Source of the DNA: Adiantum capillus-veneris
Taxonomy: Eukaryota; Streptophyta; Polypodiopsida; Polypodiales; Pteridaceae
Length of the DNA stretch: 64,000 bases
Assembly: GCA_014529385.2 (NCBI GenBank)
Contig: CM043943.1
Coordinates: forward strand, 102,403,855-102,467,854
Direction of reading: 5' to 3'
Positions 10,604 through 20,860 of the stretch are shown piece by piece. Under the pieces are notes generated by a model. That model saw only the letters and a list, made by a program, of their open reading frames with translations, had not been told where the DNA came from and searched no databases. Position 1 is the first letter of the stretch, and each line of letters starts with the position of its first letter. The translations under genes and the position numbers were made by a program.

Positions 10604-11521
10604 TGTTAGCAGCAAGCTAACAGGGATACCATTTTCTGGAGTTCTCATTGTAAAACACTTATTATTTTGATAAATCGAGAATATTGTAACTCCTATTTTC
10701 TTAGATAAACTCTGTAATTAATGAGCCAGGGCTACAAGCCTCCAGATTGTATCAACCTGTCATTACCCATCGTTGGTAGAATTCCCAGATTATTAGTTTT
10801 GACCACCAAAAACCTTGGCTAAGGTATAAAAGCCAATTTTTGTAAGTTATTATTAAGTTTTGGATATGAAATACACAGCCTGAGCTAACGACCCTCACTC
10901 CTCTCCTTCTCATGCTTCCTACTCCCTCCTCGATTGTAACATTGCAGTCGTATTTGCTACATTGCAATCGCAGGTAAGAGATCTACAAATTGACGTAAAT
11001 ACATCACAATATTTTTAGCTTTTGGCATCGCCGACCCACAACCTAATTTCATCATAACTAGGAATTTACACTTTTAAATCAAAAACTAAGCATAGGTGGG
11101 ATATTGGGGCATCATTGCTAAGCATTTAGATGCATTCTCGTTCAAAAACGACTAGGTCAAAAATCCACTGATCTTAATAATCGCGATTTCAGAACTTGAC
11201 CTAAAGTGGGGTTTGAGACTATAAGCATGTGTGCTTAGGTCTTATATACATGTCCTAGAAGTTTCGTTACGTTTGGATGTCATTTGATGTTGTAACGAAT
11301 GTTATTTGTTTGTCGATGAGCGATTGGCTTTTGGTGATTTCAGTCACTTGAGTGTAGCTGAGTTAAATGCAAGTTATTAGTTGTTTTCCAAGAGATTGAC
11401 AACCTCTTGTAGCCTCTATTCACTAGCCGAGTCAGCTTCTTTCCATGGATTCACAATTTAATTGTGGTTCTCACTAATACTGCAATAAGATAGGATGGTG
11501 AGGTTAGACATGCGTCCCACA
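10604..11521 (+). repeat. 3' LTR, 918 bp
   Basis: Same length and termini as the 5' LTR at 8839-9756, with scattered substitutions. A hAT-like insertion begins immediately after it. Confidence 0.9.
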
Positions 11522-12264
11522 CACAGTGTATTTTTTGGACACTGACCTTGAAATATTACTCGTGTTTTTGGCGAGAAAATGAATCTAAATTTATAAGTTT
11601 GACGAGCAAAATATTTTAAAATTAAATTTATCATCTTTTCAACAAAAAAATTAATTTAGACCTTAAGGGGTCATTTATTTCAATGTCACATGTAAAGATA
11701 AAAGGAACATCTCTTACAAATTTTTATTTAATAGAAAGAAGTGATTCACCTACACTTTTCAAATAAGTATCAATGTCACAACACCCCTTATTTGTACTAG
11801 GGTTTTGCTAGGAGAAAACATCTTGTTTAGTAGGGTAAAGTCTTTGAAATCTAGATGAAAATTAAATGAGGAAGTGTGAAGATCTCTCCTACACAGAATC
11901 TAGTTAATCATGCATAGGTCAATCATAGAAAAGTTAGGAGAGTGAAAAGAAAAGTAATTATGATGATAGGAGCCCATTAAAATTCCATGTAACAAAATCT
12001 TACAACCACATGTAGGCTTTAATATTTTGGGTCCCATATCATAATGTGATGTGTTTTCATCAAACCTACTTGGCCCTCAATCTCGCCTACCATCAAGTTC
12101 TTCAGTGGGCATATCTTTGGCGACTAGCTACCCCAAAATACAAAACCTTATAGCAAAGTCTGGCGAAAAACATCTTAAGGTCTACACCAATGAGAGCCAA
12201 AAAAAAGCTCAAAAATTTCAAGATTCACCAAATTGGCGATTTTTAGCCAAAAAAAAATACACTG
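11522..12264. mobile_element. hAT-like non-autonomous DNA transposon, about 741 bp
   Basis: The 8-bp target duplication GTCCCACA occurs at 11514-11521 and 12265-12272. Ends are inverted: CAGTGTATTTTTTGG from 11524, and the reverse complement of CCAAAAAAAAATACACTG at the right. An 8-bp duplication and a CAGTG-type end are typical of hAT elements. Short motifs TGGCGA recur near both ends, as expected for subterminal transposase sites. The interior is AT-rich and has no transposase; a short open frame at 12051-12302 crosses the right end and is not a gene. The insertion sits exactly between an LTR end and its primer-binding site. Confidence 0.8.
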
Positions 12265-12272
12265 GTCCCACA

Positions 12273-13061
12273 CTTGACGCTCTTGCCGTGGATAAAAGTT
12301 GAGTTACTACAGGTAAAAGAAATTCTTTATGTATACATGGAAGTCAAGGGCACAGATAAAGACCTTCAAAAGTGGAGGTTGAGCTGGATGAACAAAAACC
12401 CAAGATACTTGATTTTGTTCACGAGAGCACATGCGGCCCTGCAAAAAGATCTGACTTTCTATCATGTACCAAGAGTAAGGACATGGATAGCACATGAGGT
12501 ACTAATCAAGAAGCAACCAAATTGGCTAAACTACCCCAGATTTCCTCCTTTAGAAAAGGGACCATTGATTGAATAATACATAGTGAAAACCCTAAAGGGT
12601 GCCATGTCATTCTTTAAAAGTCTATCTGATTTGTCATGTGCTATGCTATATAAGATCTACTGAATGCTGCTCACATGCATCAAAGTGTTCAATGAGCCGG
12701 ATCAATCAAGGCCCCTTGGATGTCATTCCTCGAGGGTAATAAAGGTTTGTGATATGATCTTAGTGGCCAACCTTCTGAAGAAGTCCTCTATGGCTTCTAC
12801 GCCAGATGCATGTTTCTACCTTCACACAATATGCTGGCATTCGAGGAAGCAATCTACATGGGATTCTTCACTTTGCGAACGAAGAAATTTGCACCAGTGA
12901 TCAACAACCTCACATCAAGATTTGTAGGCTACTCAACAGTGGAGCTGTAGAGTAGAGTAACTATGCAATTTTTGCAAGTGCCAGATAAAGAAAGGAAGAT
13001 CAGATACCAAAAGGCACTAAGTGCGCTTAAAGACCGCCTCCCCAGCCACCAGCCCAAAGAT
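12273..13061 (+). pseudogene. Internal region of a further short LTR element copy
   Basis: It continues the array after the hAT-like insert, starting with a degraded primer site (CTTGACGCTCTTGCCGTGGA). It contains the MEVKGTDKDLQKWRL segment at 12337-12576 and the downstream Y-F-like segment to about 13030. It is cut at AGCCCAAAGAT by the TRIM-like element starting at 13062, so no purine tract or 3' LTR remains. The coding relic is frameshifted as in the other copies. Confidence 0.7.
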
Positions 13062-13214
13062 TGTTGAGCTATATATAGTATCTCTATATATAGCACCCTG
13101 GTCCCCTCTATATAAACACATCTCGTGTGATGAGTAGACACACTTTGGGGTTTGCATATGATGGTGTTTTCTCTCTCTTCTCGTCTACCTATGCTCTCTC
13201 CCTCCGCTTCAACA

Positions 13215-13226
13215 TGGTATCAGAGC
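13215..13226 (+). other. Primer-binding site, initiator tRNA-Met
   Basis: TGGTATCAGAGC directly abuts the LTR end. This is the standard 12-base complement to the 3' end of plant initiator tRNA-Met. Confidence 0.92.
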
Positions 13227-14819
13227 TCATCCTCAACGAAGCTAAGTAGTATTCATCTCTCTACTCTTCGTGATAATAGATTTCTTTGTGGACTCTCGTT
13301 GTAGGAAGTAATAGGTATCTTTTTCTTTATTCATGGTCATGAGAAATTCAATAAGTATCTGTTTTTGTAAATCTTAGCGAGATTCAATAAGTTTCCATCT
13401 TTCAAAGGGCAGCGCTAGCTGATCTCTGCAAAGTACAAAGAAAACGAGTACAAACTCAAGTAAATAATATTAGGAGTGATGAAGTACTTTGTAGATTATG
13501 GTAACACAGAGCAGCAAGAAGTTGTAGCATACAATCGACATGAAGGAGTTTATTGCAGAGCTAATAGAGGAACTAAATCGTGCAATCGTTGATCTCTCCT
13601 ATGAGAGTAGTGTCTGTTTGACAAGCAACCGTAATTAAGCGTCGTGAGCACGAGGCAGCACAAGGTGGTGCATCTGTAATTAAGCATGATGTGCACAGTG
13701 CAGTGTATACTTCATCATGCCAACAACAGACTCAAAGCTCTAAAAATATCGAAACTCCGTAATGCTTTTCCTGTTGATGTCGCTGCCTACCTTGCTTTGC
13801 CCCGCGTTATTTTAAGAACTACGGAGGGTCTCCTAAATATAATTAGTGGGCGATGGCGACGTTTTGCTTTATCTACAAGTGAGCGATAGCTGCAGCTATA
13901 TATAGACTTGTCATCGTTTCGATCCAATTTGCTGCATGATATCTTATGTAGATCCTTTCTTAGGAGCCACAATTTTCTGCCTATGGTGGCTGGCCCATGC
14001 CGACTTAAGAGATTCTGTGCCACAAGCTATTGGACATGCATTCAGCACATCTAGTTGTCTAGAGTTGCCAAGCCTAGTATTATTGGCCTATTATATTGTC
14101 ACAGCTCTCGATTTGCAGATCTGGTTGGGCCGCTACAATCTCTCAGGTATACTACGGTAAAGGTTGGCCTCAACAACCACATGCAAATCTGCCTGGGCCG
14201 CTACTATGATGAGCTCGCAGCCGTCATAGCCGTATGATAATGCCCCAACTTGCAGTGACCTCGTTTTGATCGTGCTTCACCAAGGCTAAATATTTATGTT
14301 GCTATTATTGCCGACAAGAGGAACTTGCAAAAACCTCTTATTTGATTGTTGTGGTCTCTGCGAACTGTTTTAATGACGAGCGTGAAGGTTGGTTTTGGCT
14401 TCGATCAGAGTAGCACCATAATGTTATCTTTATGAATATCTTTTCTCGTAAGTACTAAATGGATATACATGTCGATTGTTATTATGAGCCATCAAGTTCT
14501 GTGCGTGCTCAAATTAAACAAGTTCTTGTAATTTGTTTCTACCTGGAATGAGGCACAAATATTTTCGGCCACCTCGGCCTTGCCATACTGAGATTGTATG
14601 TTTGGACATCAATTCTTGGAATTTGTTGCTATTGATCTTGTTGCAATTTTTCATAAATACTTCATGTAATTCTATGATCATCTTATGAGATTGTATATAA
14701 ACGTATGTGATGCTTTTCATGTGAATCATATCAATCAAGAGATTACAAGATTTACCAAGTCATTATCTACTCAATAATTATTGTCTTGAGGTTTTGCTGA
14801 TTTCGTACAAAACTAGCAT
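13227..14819 (+). other. TRIM interior, no readable gene
   Basis: About 1.6 kb of non-coding or fully decayed interior. Short open frames around 13686-14237 contain no recognisable domain. Two related phrases (CAGATCTGGTTGGGCCGCTAC and CAAATCTGCCTGGGCCGCTAC, near 14117 and 14185) suggest a local duplication. Confidence 0.5.
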
Positions 14820-15175
14820 CTCTGATGCCATGGTACGTAAGCCATGATGATGATTACTATTTTACAATTTTTATTTAAAAGTTGAAGAAAAACGTCTATG
14901 ATGCCATGGTATGTAAAGCCATGATGATTGTTATTTCACAGTATTTTTCTGAGCATCTCTAGTGCCATGGTGAATACCGTGATGCCATGGTACGTAAAGC
15001 CATGATGATGATTACTATTTCATAGTTTTTGTTTGATTTGAAGAAAACGTCTATGATGCCATGGTACGTAAAACCATGATGATTACTATTTTAAATTTTT
15101 TCTGAGCGTCTCTTATGCCATGGTGAATACCGTGATGCCATAGTACGTAAAGCCATGATGATGACAATTGCCAGC
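14820..15175 (+). repeat. Five-copy ~77-bp tandem repeat inside the TRIM
   Basis: The phrase GATGCCATGGTACGTAA and its neighbour GCCATGATGATGATTAC recur at 14824, 14900, 14981, 15055 and 15133. Intervals are 74-81 bases, with alternating spacer types. Each copy carries CCATGG palindromes. It is non-coding. Confidence 0.85.
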
Positions 15176-15850
15176 TGTTGAGATCTTGGGGACCCCAATA
15201 TGTTCATACATCTCGGCTTTGTATATATGTGTGCACATTTGATTACATTGATATTACATTTGTTTCTATTTCATTTGCACATGCGATTGCATCGGCATCA
15301 TGTTTGTTTCTATGTCGTCTCCACAGCGGCGTCACGAACCGTCTGTAAGGACAATGTGATGTGGTTATTTTTAACCTTCACATCTCGATATGTTTCTTGA
15401 GTTGATATAGTTTACAGGATGAAAGTCACATCAAGCAATGTGTATAGAGGCTCAAAGATATTCAAGTTGCTCAAAGATATTGAAGGCTTTCAAATATATT
15501 GAAGAATTTGCATATATTGTTAAAGACCCTTGAAAGGGCACATTGTAAAACAGGAGTGATGTAGCTCCTTTGAACATTGTAAATGTATATTCAAAATATT
15601 TTAATATAATGGTGGGTATATATAGAGATATGGGTTTTTCCCTTGAGCCCCCAAGGGTTTTTTCATCCACAGTTAGGGACCTTCATTTGAGTTGGGGTGT
15701 TGAGCTATATATAGTATCTCTATATATAGCACCCTGGTCCCCTCTATATAAACACATCGTGTGTGATCAGTAGACACACTTTGGGGTTTGCATATGATGG
15801 TGTTGTCTCTCTCTTCTCGTCTACCTATGCTCTCTCCCTCTGCTTCAACA

Positions 15851-16159
15851 CCTTGTTGGTCTTAATGTAAGCTCATACGCATTTATATATAATATTTGGT
15901 TTGTGACAACAACTTCCATTCCCACCTTAGAATGTATCCACTCGATACACCCCACAGGGGAAGGTTTATGTTGAGGTGGTCTAAACTCGGGATTCCCTGC
16001 AGCATAGTGATACGAAGCTCTGAAAGTATTTGGTACAATGAAATCCATAGACATCAACCTTTTTCTTTCTTCCCCATTATGAGTGTTGGTGAGAAGTCTT
16101 TGTACTTCCACTCCAATTTGGAAATGCTCTTCCACCATAAGGCGAGTACATCCGCCCAT
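15851..16159 (-). pseudogene. Unrecognised retroelement ORF, second (partial) domain copy
   Basis: An open minus frame encodes I-G-V-E-V-Q-R-L ... D-F-I-V-P-N-T-F-R-A-S-Y-H-Y and later V-T-N-Q-I-L-Y-I-N-A-Y-E-L. These match, in order and spacing, R-W-G-I-E-V-T-R-V ... D-F-L-I-P-N-T-Y-V-A-C-E-L-Y and V-Q-G-Y-V-L-Y-I-N-L-C in the ORF at 16320-17164. It is therefore a second copy of the N-terminal domain, cut on its downstream side where the TRIM LTR ends at 15850. I cannot name the family and see no catalytic motif. Both copies are on the strand of the LTR at 18035-18671 and are likely part of that element. Confidence 0.5.
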
Positions 16160-16319
16160 ATCCCGGAAGGTAAGATGTCAATCATCTACACACACACCCC
16201 ATCACTCATGTCAGTTAGAAGGATAAAAACCAAGATTCAAACTCAAGTATTATATCCTCAAAATAATATGCGTTATATAAAAAACCAAAAAAAAATCTTC
16301 TTTTTATAACTATAGAAGA

Positions 16320-17164
16320 TCAAGAAGGTACATAGTGTTTCTTGGGAGATACATAAATATGAAAGGGTCCAATGAACCAATTATTGGTTGCTACAACTGA
16401 GGTTCTACCCCTATATTTGTTTACATCACGGGTGTCAGATTTTAGCACTTCAACTTGTGCACTAAAAGTCATGTCTTTCTCTTTATACCATTCTTCCCCC
16501 CATGACACATCCTTGGGTGGTAATCCATTAAAACAGTTTACATGGGCATGTCGTTCATTCACATCATTTCTGTAGAAATATCTACTCGAGTTCAGAGCTA
16601 TTGGTTGTGCTCGAGCAAAGTCACTAATGCACCTTGGTTTCTCGTAATCATCAAAGGTAATGGCAACATTGTGAGGGTTGTACTTGAGAATGGGTCCATA
16701 GACTCTACTGAACCAATCCTCGGGTACATAATAGAATTGGTTGCCGCCACTTGACTTCTTCCATACACTGATTATGACCTTCTCACAATTAAAAGCCGTA
16801 TCTTTGGTTTAGCATAAGGATCTTTTTACTAAGTATGAGTTCACGACTCGGTATGTCCAAAAGAGAGCATAAGTTAATGTAAAGAACATATCCTTGCACT
16901 TTAACATCGCCTTCTTGGATCTTTTCCTTCACCCAAAACTGTGGGTTGGTCACGAATCTATTAGGTACTTGTGTTTGATGTTCGGGTTGCTTCAACATAT
17001 AACTCACATGCCACATAAGTGTTGGGTATAAGGAAATCTCTAGTCCCCTTTGAAACTCGAGTCACTTCAATTCCCCAACGGAGACTAAATCCAACCGCGT
17101 AATTGAAAAAAATTCTTTGTGCAAAATCACTCGGGAGTTCATCAAGAAAATTAAGAATATCCAT
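16320..17164 (-). pseudogene. Unrecognised ~280-codon retroelement protein, two frameshifts
   Basis: Starting at an ATG (17162-17164), the frame reads M-D-I-L-N-F-L-D-E-L-P-S-D-F and I-P-N-T-Y-V-A. It shifts near 16975, continues as N-P-Q-F-W-V-K ... Y-V-L-Y-I-N-L-C, and shifts again near 16790. It then runs on through V-W-K-K-S-S-G-G-N-Q-F-Y-Y-V-P-E-D-W-F-S-R-V-Y-G to a stop near 16320. Amino-acid content stays protein-like across all three parts, so this was one coding region. It resembles no retrotransposon protein I know. It may be an extra structural ORF or a captured gene. A decayed homologue of its first half lies at 15851-16159. Confidence 0.55.
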
Positions 17165-17267
17165 CTATAATAAGAGAAAGAGAGAAAACTTTGTACACAT
17201 GTGATCAAAACTAAGTTTATGCTTCCTCTATTCATCAAAATTTGATCTTTATGATTTCATAACAATA

Positions 17268-17699
17268 TTATGGGTGTCTTGGAGCTAATTCTCTAAATAT
17301 TCTTTTAACTTTCATCATAGGGTATTCTCTCAGACCTCTCACGCGACAACATGGTCTGTAGTTATCCTCTAACTTTTCTTTTCCTATGACAGTTGCTAGA
17401 GCCTCAAACTTCTTGGCAACTTCGGCAATCCTTAACATTTGGGAACGCATTGCCAAGTAGTAGAGCATGTCTTCTAGGTCTAGCCATATTCTGAGTTGAA
17501 GTAGTTTGAAACTCGCAAACCAATCTCTTGGACTGTTGTCAATATAGATGAAGAATTGGTGGAAAGGTTCTTGGTGACGGGTAAGGTAACTACAGTCAAT
17601 ACTCTTCCAACAAGTTGTGCTTCCTGGTATGCTAAAGACTTTGGTCCCAATTTCTAAATAAAAGAATTATCGTTCATCCCTAGACAATTGTGTCGCCAT
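17268..17699 (-). pseudogene. Unrecognised upstream ORF of the same LTR element
   Basis: From the ATG at 17697-17699 there is one in-frame TAA (17667-17669). After it the frame is open for about 130 codons to TGA near 17268. It contains D-W-F-A-S-F-K-L-L-Q-L-R-I-W-L, D-M-L-Y-Y-L-A-M-R-S-Q-M-L-R-I-A-E-V-A-K-K-F-E-A-L-A and R-G-L-R-E-Y-P-M-M-K-V-K-R-I-F. The middle is strongly helical in character. It lies between the LTR/primer site at 18.02 kb and the ORF at 16.3-17.2 kb, where a gag would be expected, but I see no gag or zinc-knuckle signature. Confidence 0.45.
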
Positions 17700-18020
17700 G
17701 TTGTTGAACACTATGGCCAAAACCTCATTCCCTTGGCTAAAGCATTCAGACGTCACTCTGGGAGCTGTTGGTTACTATAAAACAAACATTCAAATAAAAT
17801 TACATCGTCGTTGTTGAACACTTCAATCACTTTACCATAACTCAAACCAAACACTTCCACTCAAGAGGACAAGTCAAACAAGTACCATCAACCAATGTCA
17901 CTTATAAATGCATCATGAATACAATATCTTTTCTCAAACAGCATGCATGAATGCGTGTATGATGCATAACTACCCCGACTAGTATCACGCTTTAGGCTAT
18001 CCCTATAACCTTAAGCATTG

Positions 18021-18032
18021 GCTCTGATACCA
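18021..18032 (-). other. Primer-binding site (tRNA-Met) on minus strand
   Basis: GCTCTGATACCA on the plus strand is the exact complement of TGGTATCAGAGC. It lies two bases from the inner end of the LTR at 18035-18671, which orients that element leftward. Confidence 0.88.
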
Positions 18033-18034
18033 GG

Positions 18035-18303
18035 TGAGAGATACCCCTCCCCAGGGGTCTATGCACAGAATATACAATTTACACATTTACATAATTTTCA
18101 ATACACATCAGAGTTGGGGAATCATTTGTATAGGGGAGGAGTTCTGAGCGCCCGACCAAGCATGGAGTTTAGGCCATGAACCGGACTGCATCCACAGGTA
18201 CCTAGCAACTAGTGCTACCCCTGAATGGGTGTTATGAATGAAAGAATACTCAAGAAAAAATATAACATTGTGGAGGGTGAATATATGTGTACACAACGTT
18301 GCG

Positions 18304-18347
<44 letters not shown>

Positions 18348-18671
18348 GTGAAAAAGAGTGCACAGACACATGAGAAATTGACAACAGAGAATCTTTAAAT
18401 TCCCATATAAATGGAACAGGCAACCATATATTAATGCAATGACAAAATCTGGGTATACCATAACATCAAAAAGTTTATGACAAAGTAACTAGCAGAGCAC
18501 CAGACCCTATGTAGGGATAGACCAGTCCACCTATCCACTTCTGCTCTACTATGGACAGAGAGAATTTCACTTCGCCGGGAGCAAGCTAGAACACCTCCAT
18601 CCTACCTGAGCCAGACATAGGTAAGACCGCTGCGGCCTCCCTCCATGAACCCGAGCTCTGACACTATGACA
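18035..18671 (-). repeat. 5' LTR of minus-strand element, about 637 bp
   Basis: Inferred from the primer site at 18021-18032. On the minus strand the LTR would start TGTCATAGTG near 18671 and end GTATCTCTCA at 18035. It includes a GA/TC microsatellite at about 18308-18343. The partner LTR is not in the window; the interior is cut at 15850. The outer boundary rests only on the TG...CA rule. Confidence 0.6.
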
Positions 18672-18735
18672 ACAAAACCTTTAATCAATACAAATGGATA
18701 CATAATTCTGCATGCAAAAACAAGTTCACACTTAC

Positions 18736-20067
18736 AAGCTGTAGTGTACGACATGCATTTTCAAATTCTTCGCGATTGATTTTGTTGTTTTCATACAGCC
18801 CCAACACCATGTCTGATATTCGGAGTGGCTATCTCTGTATCTCTGGATCTCTCGGCTTGGGCGGGTCATAGTAATATTTTGTTGTATATCAATTAAAAAA
18901 TATCACAAACCTAACCTTATTACCACAAATTAAATCAATTCAAATAAAAATACGTGCACTCACAAATTTATCTTTCCATGCTGCTTTTCCGCCCGAGCCG
19001 TAATGCGTGGGCGTTTGCTGCGCCCTCGCCTCCACTTGTCGAGTGTGCTCCCTAACACCCGCCGCTCTCTCCTCCTCCAGCTCGCCCTGTGCTTTCTCTC
19101 ACTCCTCGTCGTGAACATTTCCACGATGATAGTTGTGATTCTTAGATTCAAATGTTCGCTTTGCCACCCTCCGCACATTGGACTTCTTATTTTTCAAGAA
19201 ATTCTTGACGTACTCCTCGAGCCACTTCCTGGAGAACTCTTCCGCTTCCGAATTAGGGAACCGCATGAGCAATGTCGTGTGAATGTATGTCAAGTCGGCT
19301 GGGTCCTGATCTTTGAAATATTTAAAGCAATCTTGGTATGTCGAGTGGATCAGCTGGTTAAGGTGCCCTCGAAATGTCCTCCCCAAAGAGGAACCTAGAT
19401 CCACCTCTCCCCCTCCATGTATATAATAGTAGTAGCCACGAGCGTCCGGGGTGGGTGCACCGCGGTCCTCATCCTCATGTGGAGCTCCAAGGGGTGAGCG
19501 AGGAGGTCGGGGTGTAGGAGGAGGTGAATCTGTAGCACTACCCCCTCCACCACCAAAGCAACACGATCCACTACCTCGACGAGAGCGTGAGCCACCACTA
19601 CGGGAAGAGTGTTGGCCACCCGAAGAGCGCTGGCCCGAGCCCGAACCGCTGGGTGGTTTAGGCGATGGATAACTCGACGGTGCGGGTGTGGATCGCTGCG
19701 AATGCAAGGTGGAGGGAGCTACGGGTGACGGGAAAGTCGAGGGTAAGGTGGAGGGAGGCACACTTTGCACGATCGGAGTGCCGGCGCCCAGTGTCGCAAG
19801 CGGTGAGAACCCATAGGCAGCCAACTGTGCTGGTGTGTACCGCCCACGAAGACTCTGCTGCGAGGATAGCCACTCTGCCTGGGCATGGTATGCACTCTCA
19901 AGGTCGGGGTCGTGTACTGCATCTCGGAACCATCGAAAGCCAAAGGTGGATTGTGACTGGTGGGAGGAAGACTGCGAGTAGTAAGCATCACAAGCGTCCT
20001 CGTAAGAGAGGCCCTCAGCGAGAAAGTCCTCTATGGATCGATAGTCGGGCATGGAAGAGGATGCCAT
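18736..20067 (-). pseudogene. CACTA-associated partner gene (multi-exon), copy 1
   Basis: The ATG at 20067 opens a 322-codon frame: an N-terminal part with F-G-F-R-W-F-R-D-A-V-H-D-P, a long Ser/Pro/Gly-rich middle, a G-S-C-C-F-G-G-G-G-G tract, then a folded-looking C-terminal part (R-F-P-N-S-E-A-E-E-F-S-R-K-W-L-E-E-Y). TGA at 19099 interrupts it. The frame then continues as a Glu/Arg-rich helix and Q-T-P-T-H-Y-G-S-G-G-K-A-A-W-K-D-K-F to a splice donor GTGAGT at 18963. A further exon (about 18736-18850) has E-I-Q-R-Y-R-D-S-H-S-E-Y-Q-T-W. A homologue at 40.4-41.5 kb shares all these blocks and a donor in the same place. It is probably a second CACTA protein, analogous in position to TNPA-type products; biochemical role unknown. 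Confidence 0.7.
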
Positions 20068-20129
20068 ATCCTACAATTTCACAAAAAAAATGGACCCTAA
20101 ATAAAATTGGATTCTAATCAAAGTGAGAT

Positions 20130-20190
20130 TGTTTATTGCATAGGATTCCTGCTTGCATAGGATTCCTCCCTGCATAGGATTCCTTTTATC
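20130..20190. repeat. Triple GCATAGGATTCCT repeat
   Basis: Three copies at about 20138, 20155 and 20172, some 70-100 bases upstream of the start codon of the minus-strand partner gene. They could be promoter-proximal binding sites; only the repetition itself is seen. Confidence 0.7.
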
Positions 20191-20230
20191 TCCTATTTAA
20201 GAAATGGTTTGTGTGCTTTTTTCTTGCATC

Positions 20231-20826
20231 CATTTAGAGTGTGTGTGTGTGCTTCTAATTAATCTATTGTGTGTGTGCGTTAGTGTGTGGCAAAGAAATT
20301 AATCTAGTGTATGTGTTGGACCTTAATCAACCGTTGGGCTTCTCGGTGACCATTGGGATCTTAATCAACTTCATCGCACACCCACATGGAGGTATGTTTT
20401 GGTATGCTAATGCTAATGGAGGTATGTTTTGGTATACTAATGCATGCCCAAGCACACACTAATGCTAGCGTTAGTGTGTGTTTGTAACGCATGCACACAC
20501 TAATGCTTGCATTAGTGTGTGCTTGTGCACAAATTAGTGTGTGAAAACACACAAATGCATGCACACACACAATAATGCGAGATAGACACACTAATTAGTG
20601 CACAAGCACACACTAATGCAAGAATTAGTGTGTGCTAGAGAGGTATGCACACACTAACGCTTGCATTAGTGTGTGGAAACACACTAATGCAAGCGTTAGT
20701 GTGTGCATACCTCTCTAGCACACACTAATGCTTGCATTAGTGTGTGATTGTGCACAAATTAGTGTGTGGAAACACACTAATGCAAGCGTTAGTGTGTGCA
20801 TACCTCTCTAGCACACACTAATGCCA

Positions 20827-20860
<34 letters not shown>

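Larger units (their letters stand above)
8839..11521 (+). mobile_element. Complete short non-autonomous LTR retrotransposon
   Basis: Two LTRs of exactly 918 bp (8839-9756 and 10604-11521) start TGTTAGC and end GTCCCACA. They flank an internal region of about 850 bp with a primer site at 9757-9776 and a polypurine tract at 10588-10603. No reverse transcriptase, integrase or protease fits in it, so replication would need proteins in trans. The 5' LTR is preceded by the internal region and purine tract of the upstream copy, and the 3' LTR is followed by another internal region after a small insert. This gives an LTR-internal-LTR-internal array instead of an isolated element with target duplications. 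Confidence 0.9.
13062..15850 (+). mobile_element. TRIM-like LTR retrotransposon with 153-bp LTRs
   Basis: Near-identical direct repeats of 153 bp, TGTTGAGC...CTTCAACA, lie at 13062-13214 and 15698-15850. TGGTATCAGAGC, the plant initiator tRNA-Met primer site, follows the first LTR. A short purine stretch (GAGTTGGGG) precedes the second. LTRs this short fit terminal-repeat retrotransposons in miniature, though the 2.5-kb interior is long for that class. No gag or pol is readable inside. Flanks do not match (AAGAT left, CCTTG right), so there is no target duplication; recombination between two copies or a flanking deletion is likely. Confidence 0.85.

Noticed and set aside
14820-15175. CRISPR-like direct repeats
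   Set aside because: Only five copies; spacers are themselves repeated; located inside a retroelement.
18660-18680. GACACTATGAC as a left CACTA terminus
   Set aside because: Only CACTATG is shared with the known terminus, subterminal repeats are absent, and the site fits the LTR boundary better.
19003-20117. Several plus-strand and alternative minus-strand ORFs overlapping the CACTA partner gene
   Set aside because: GC-rich shadows of the 322-codon frame, which alone has a homologue elsewhere in the window.
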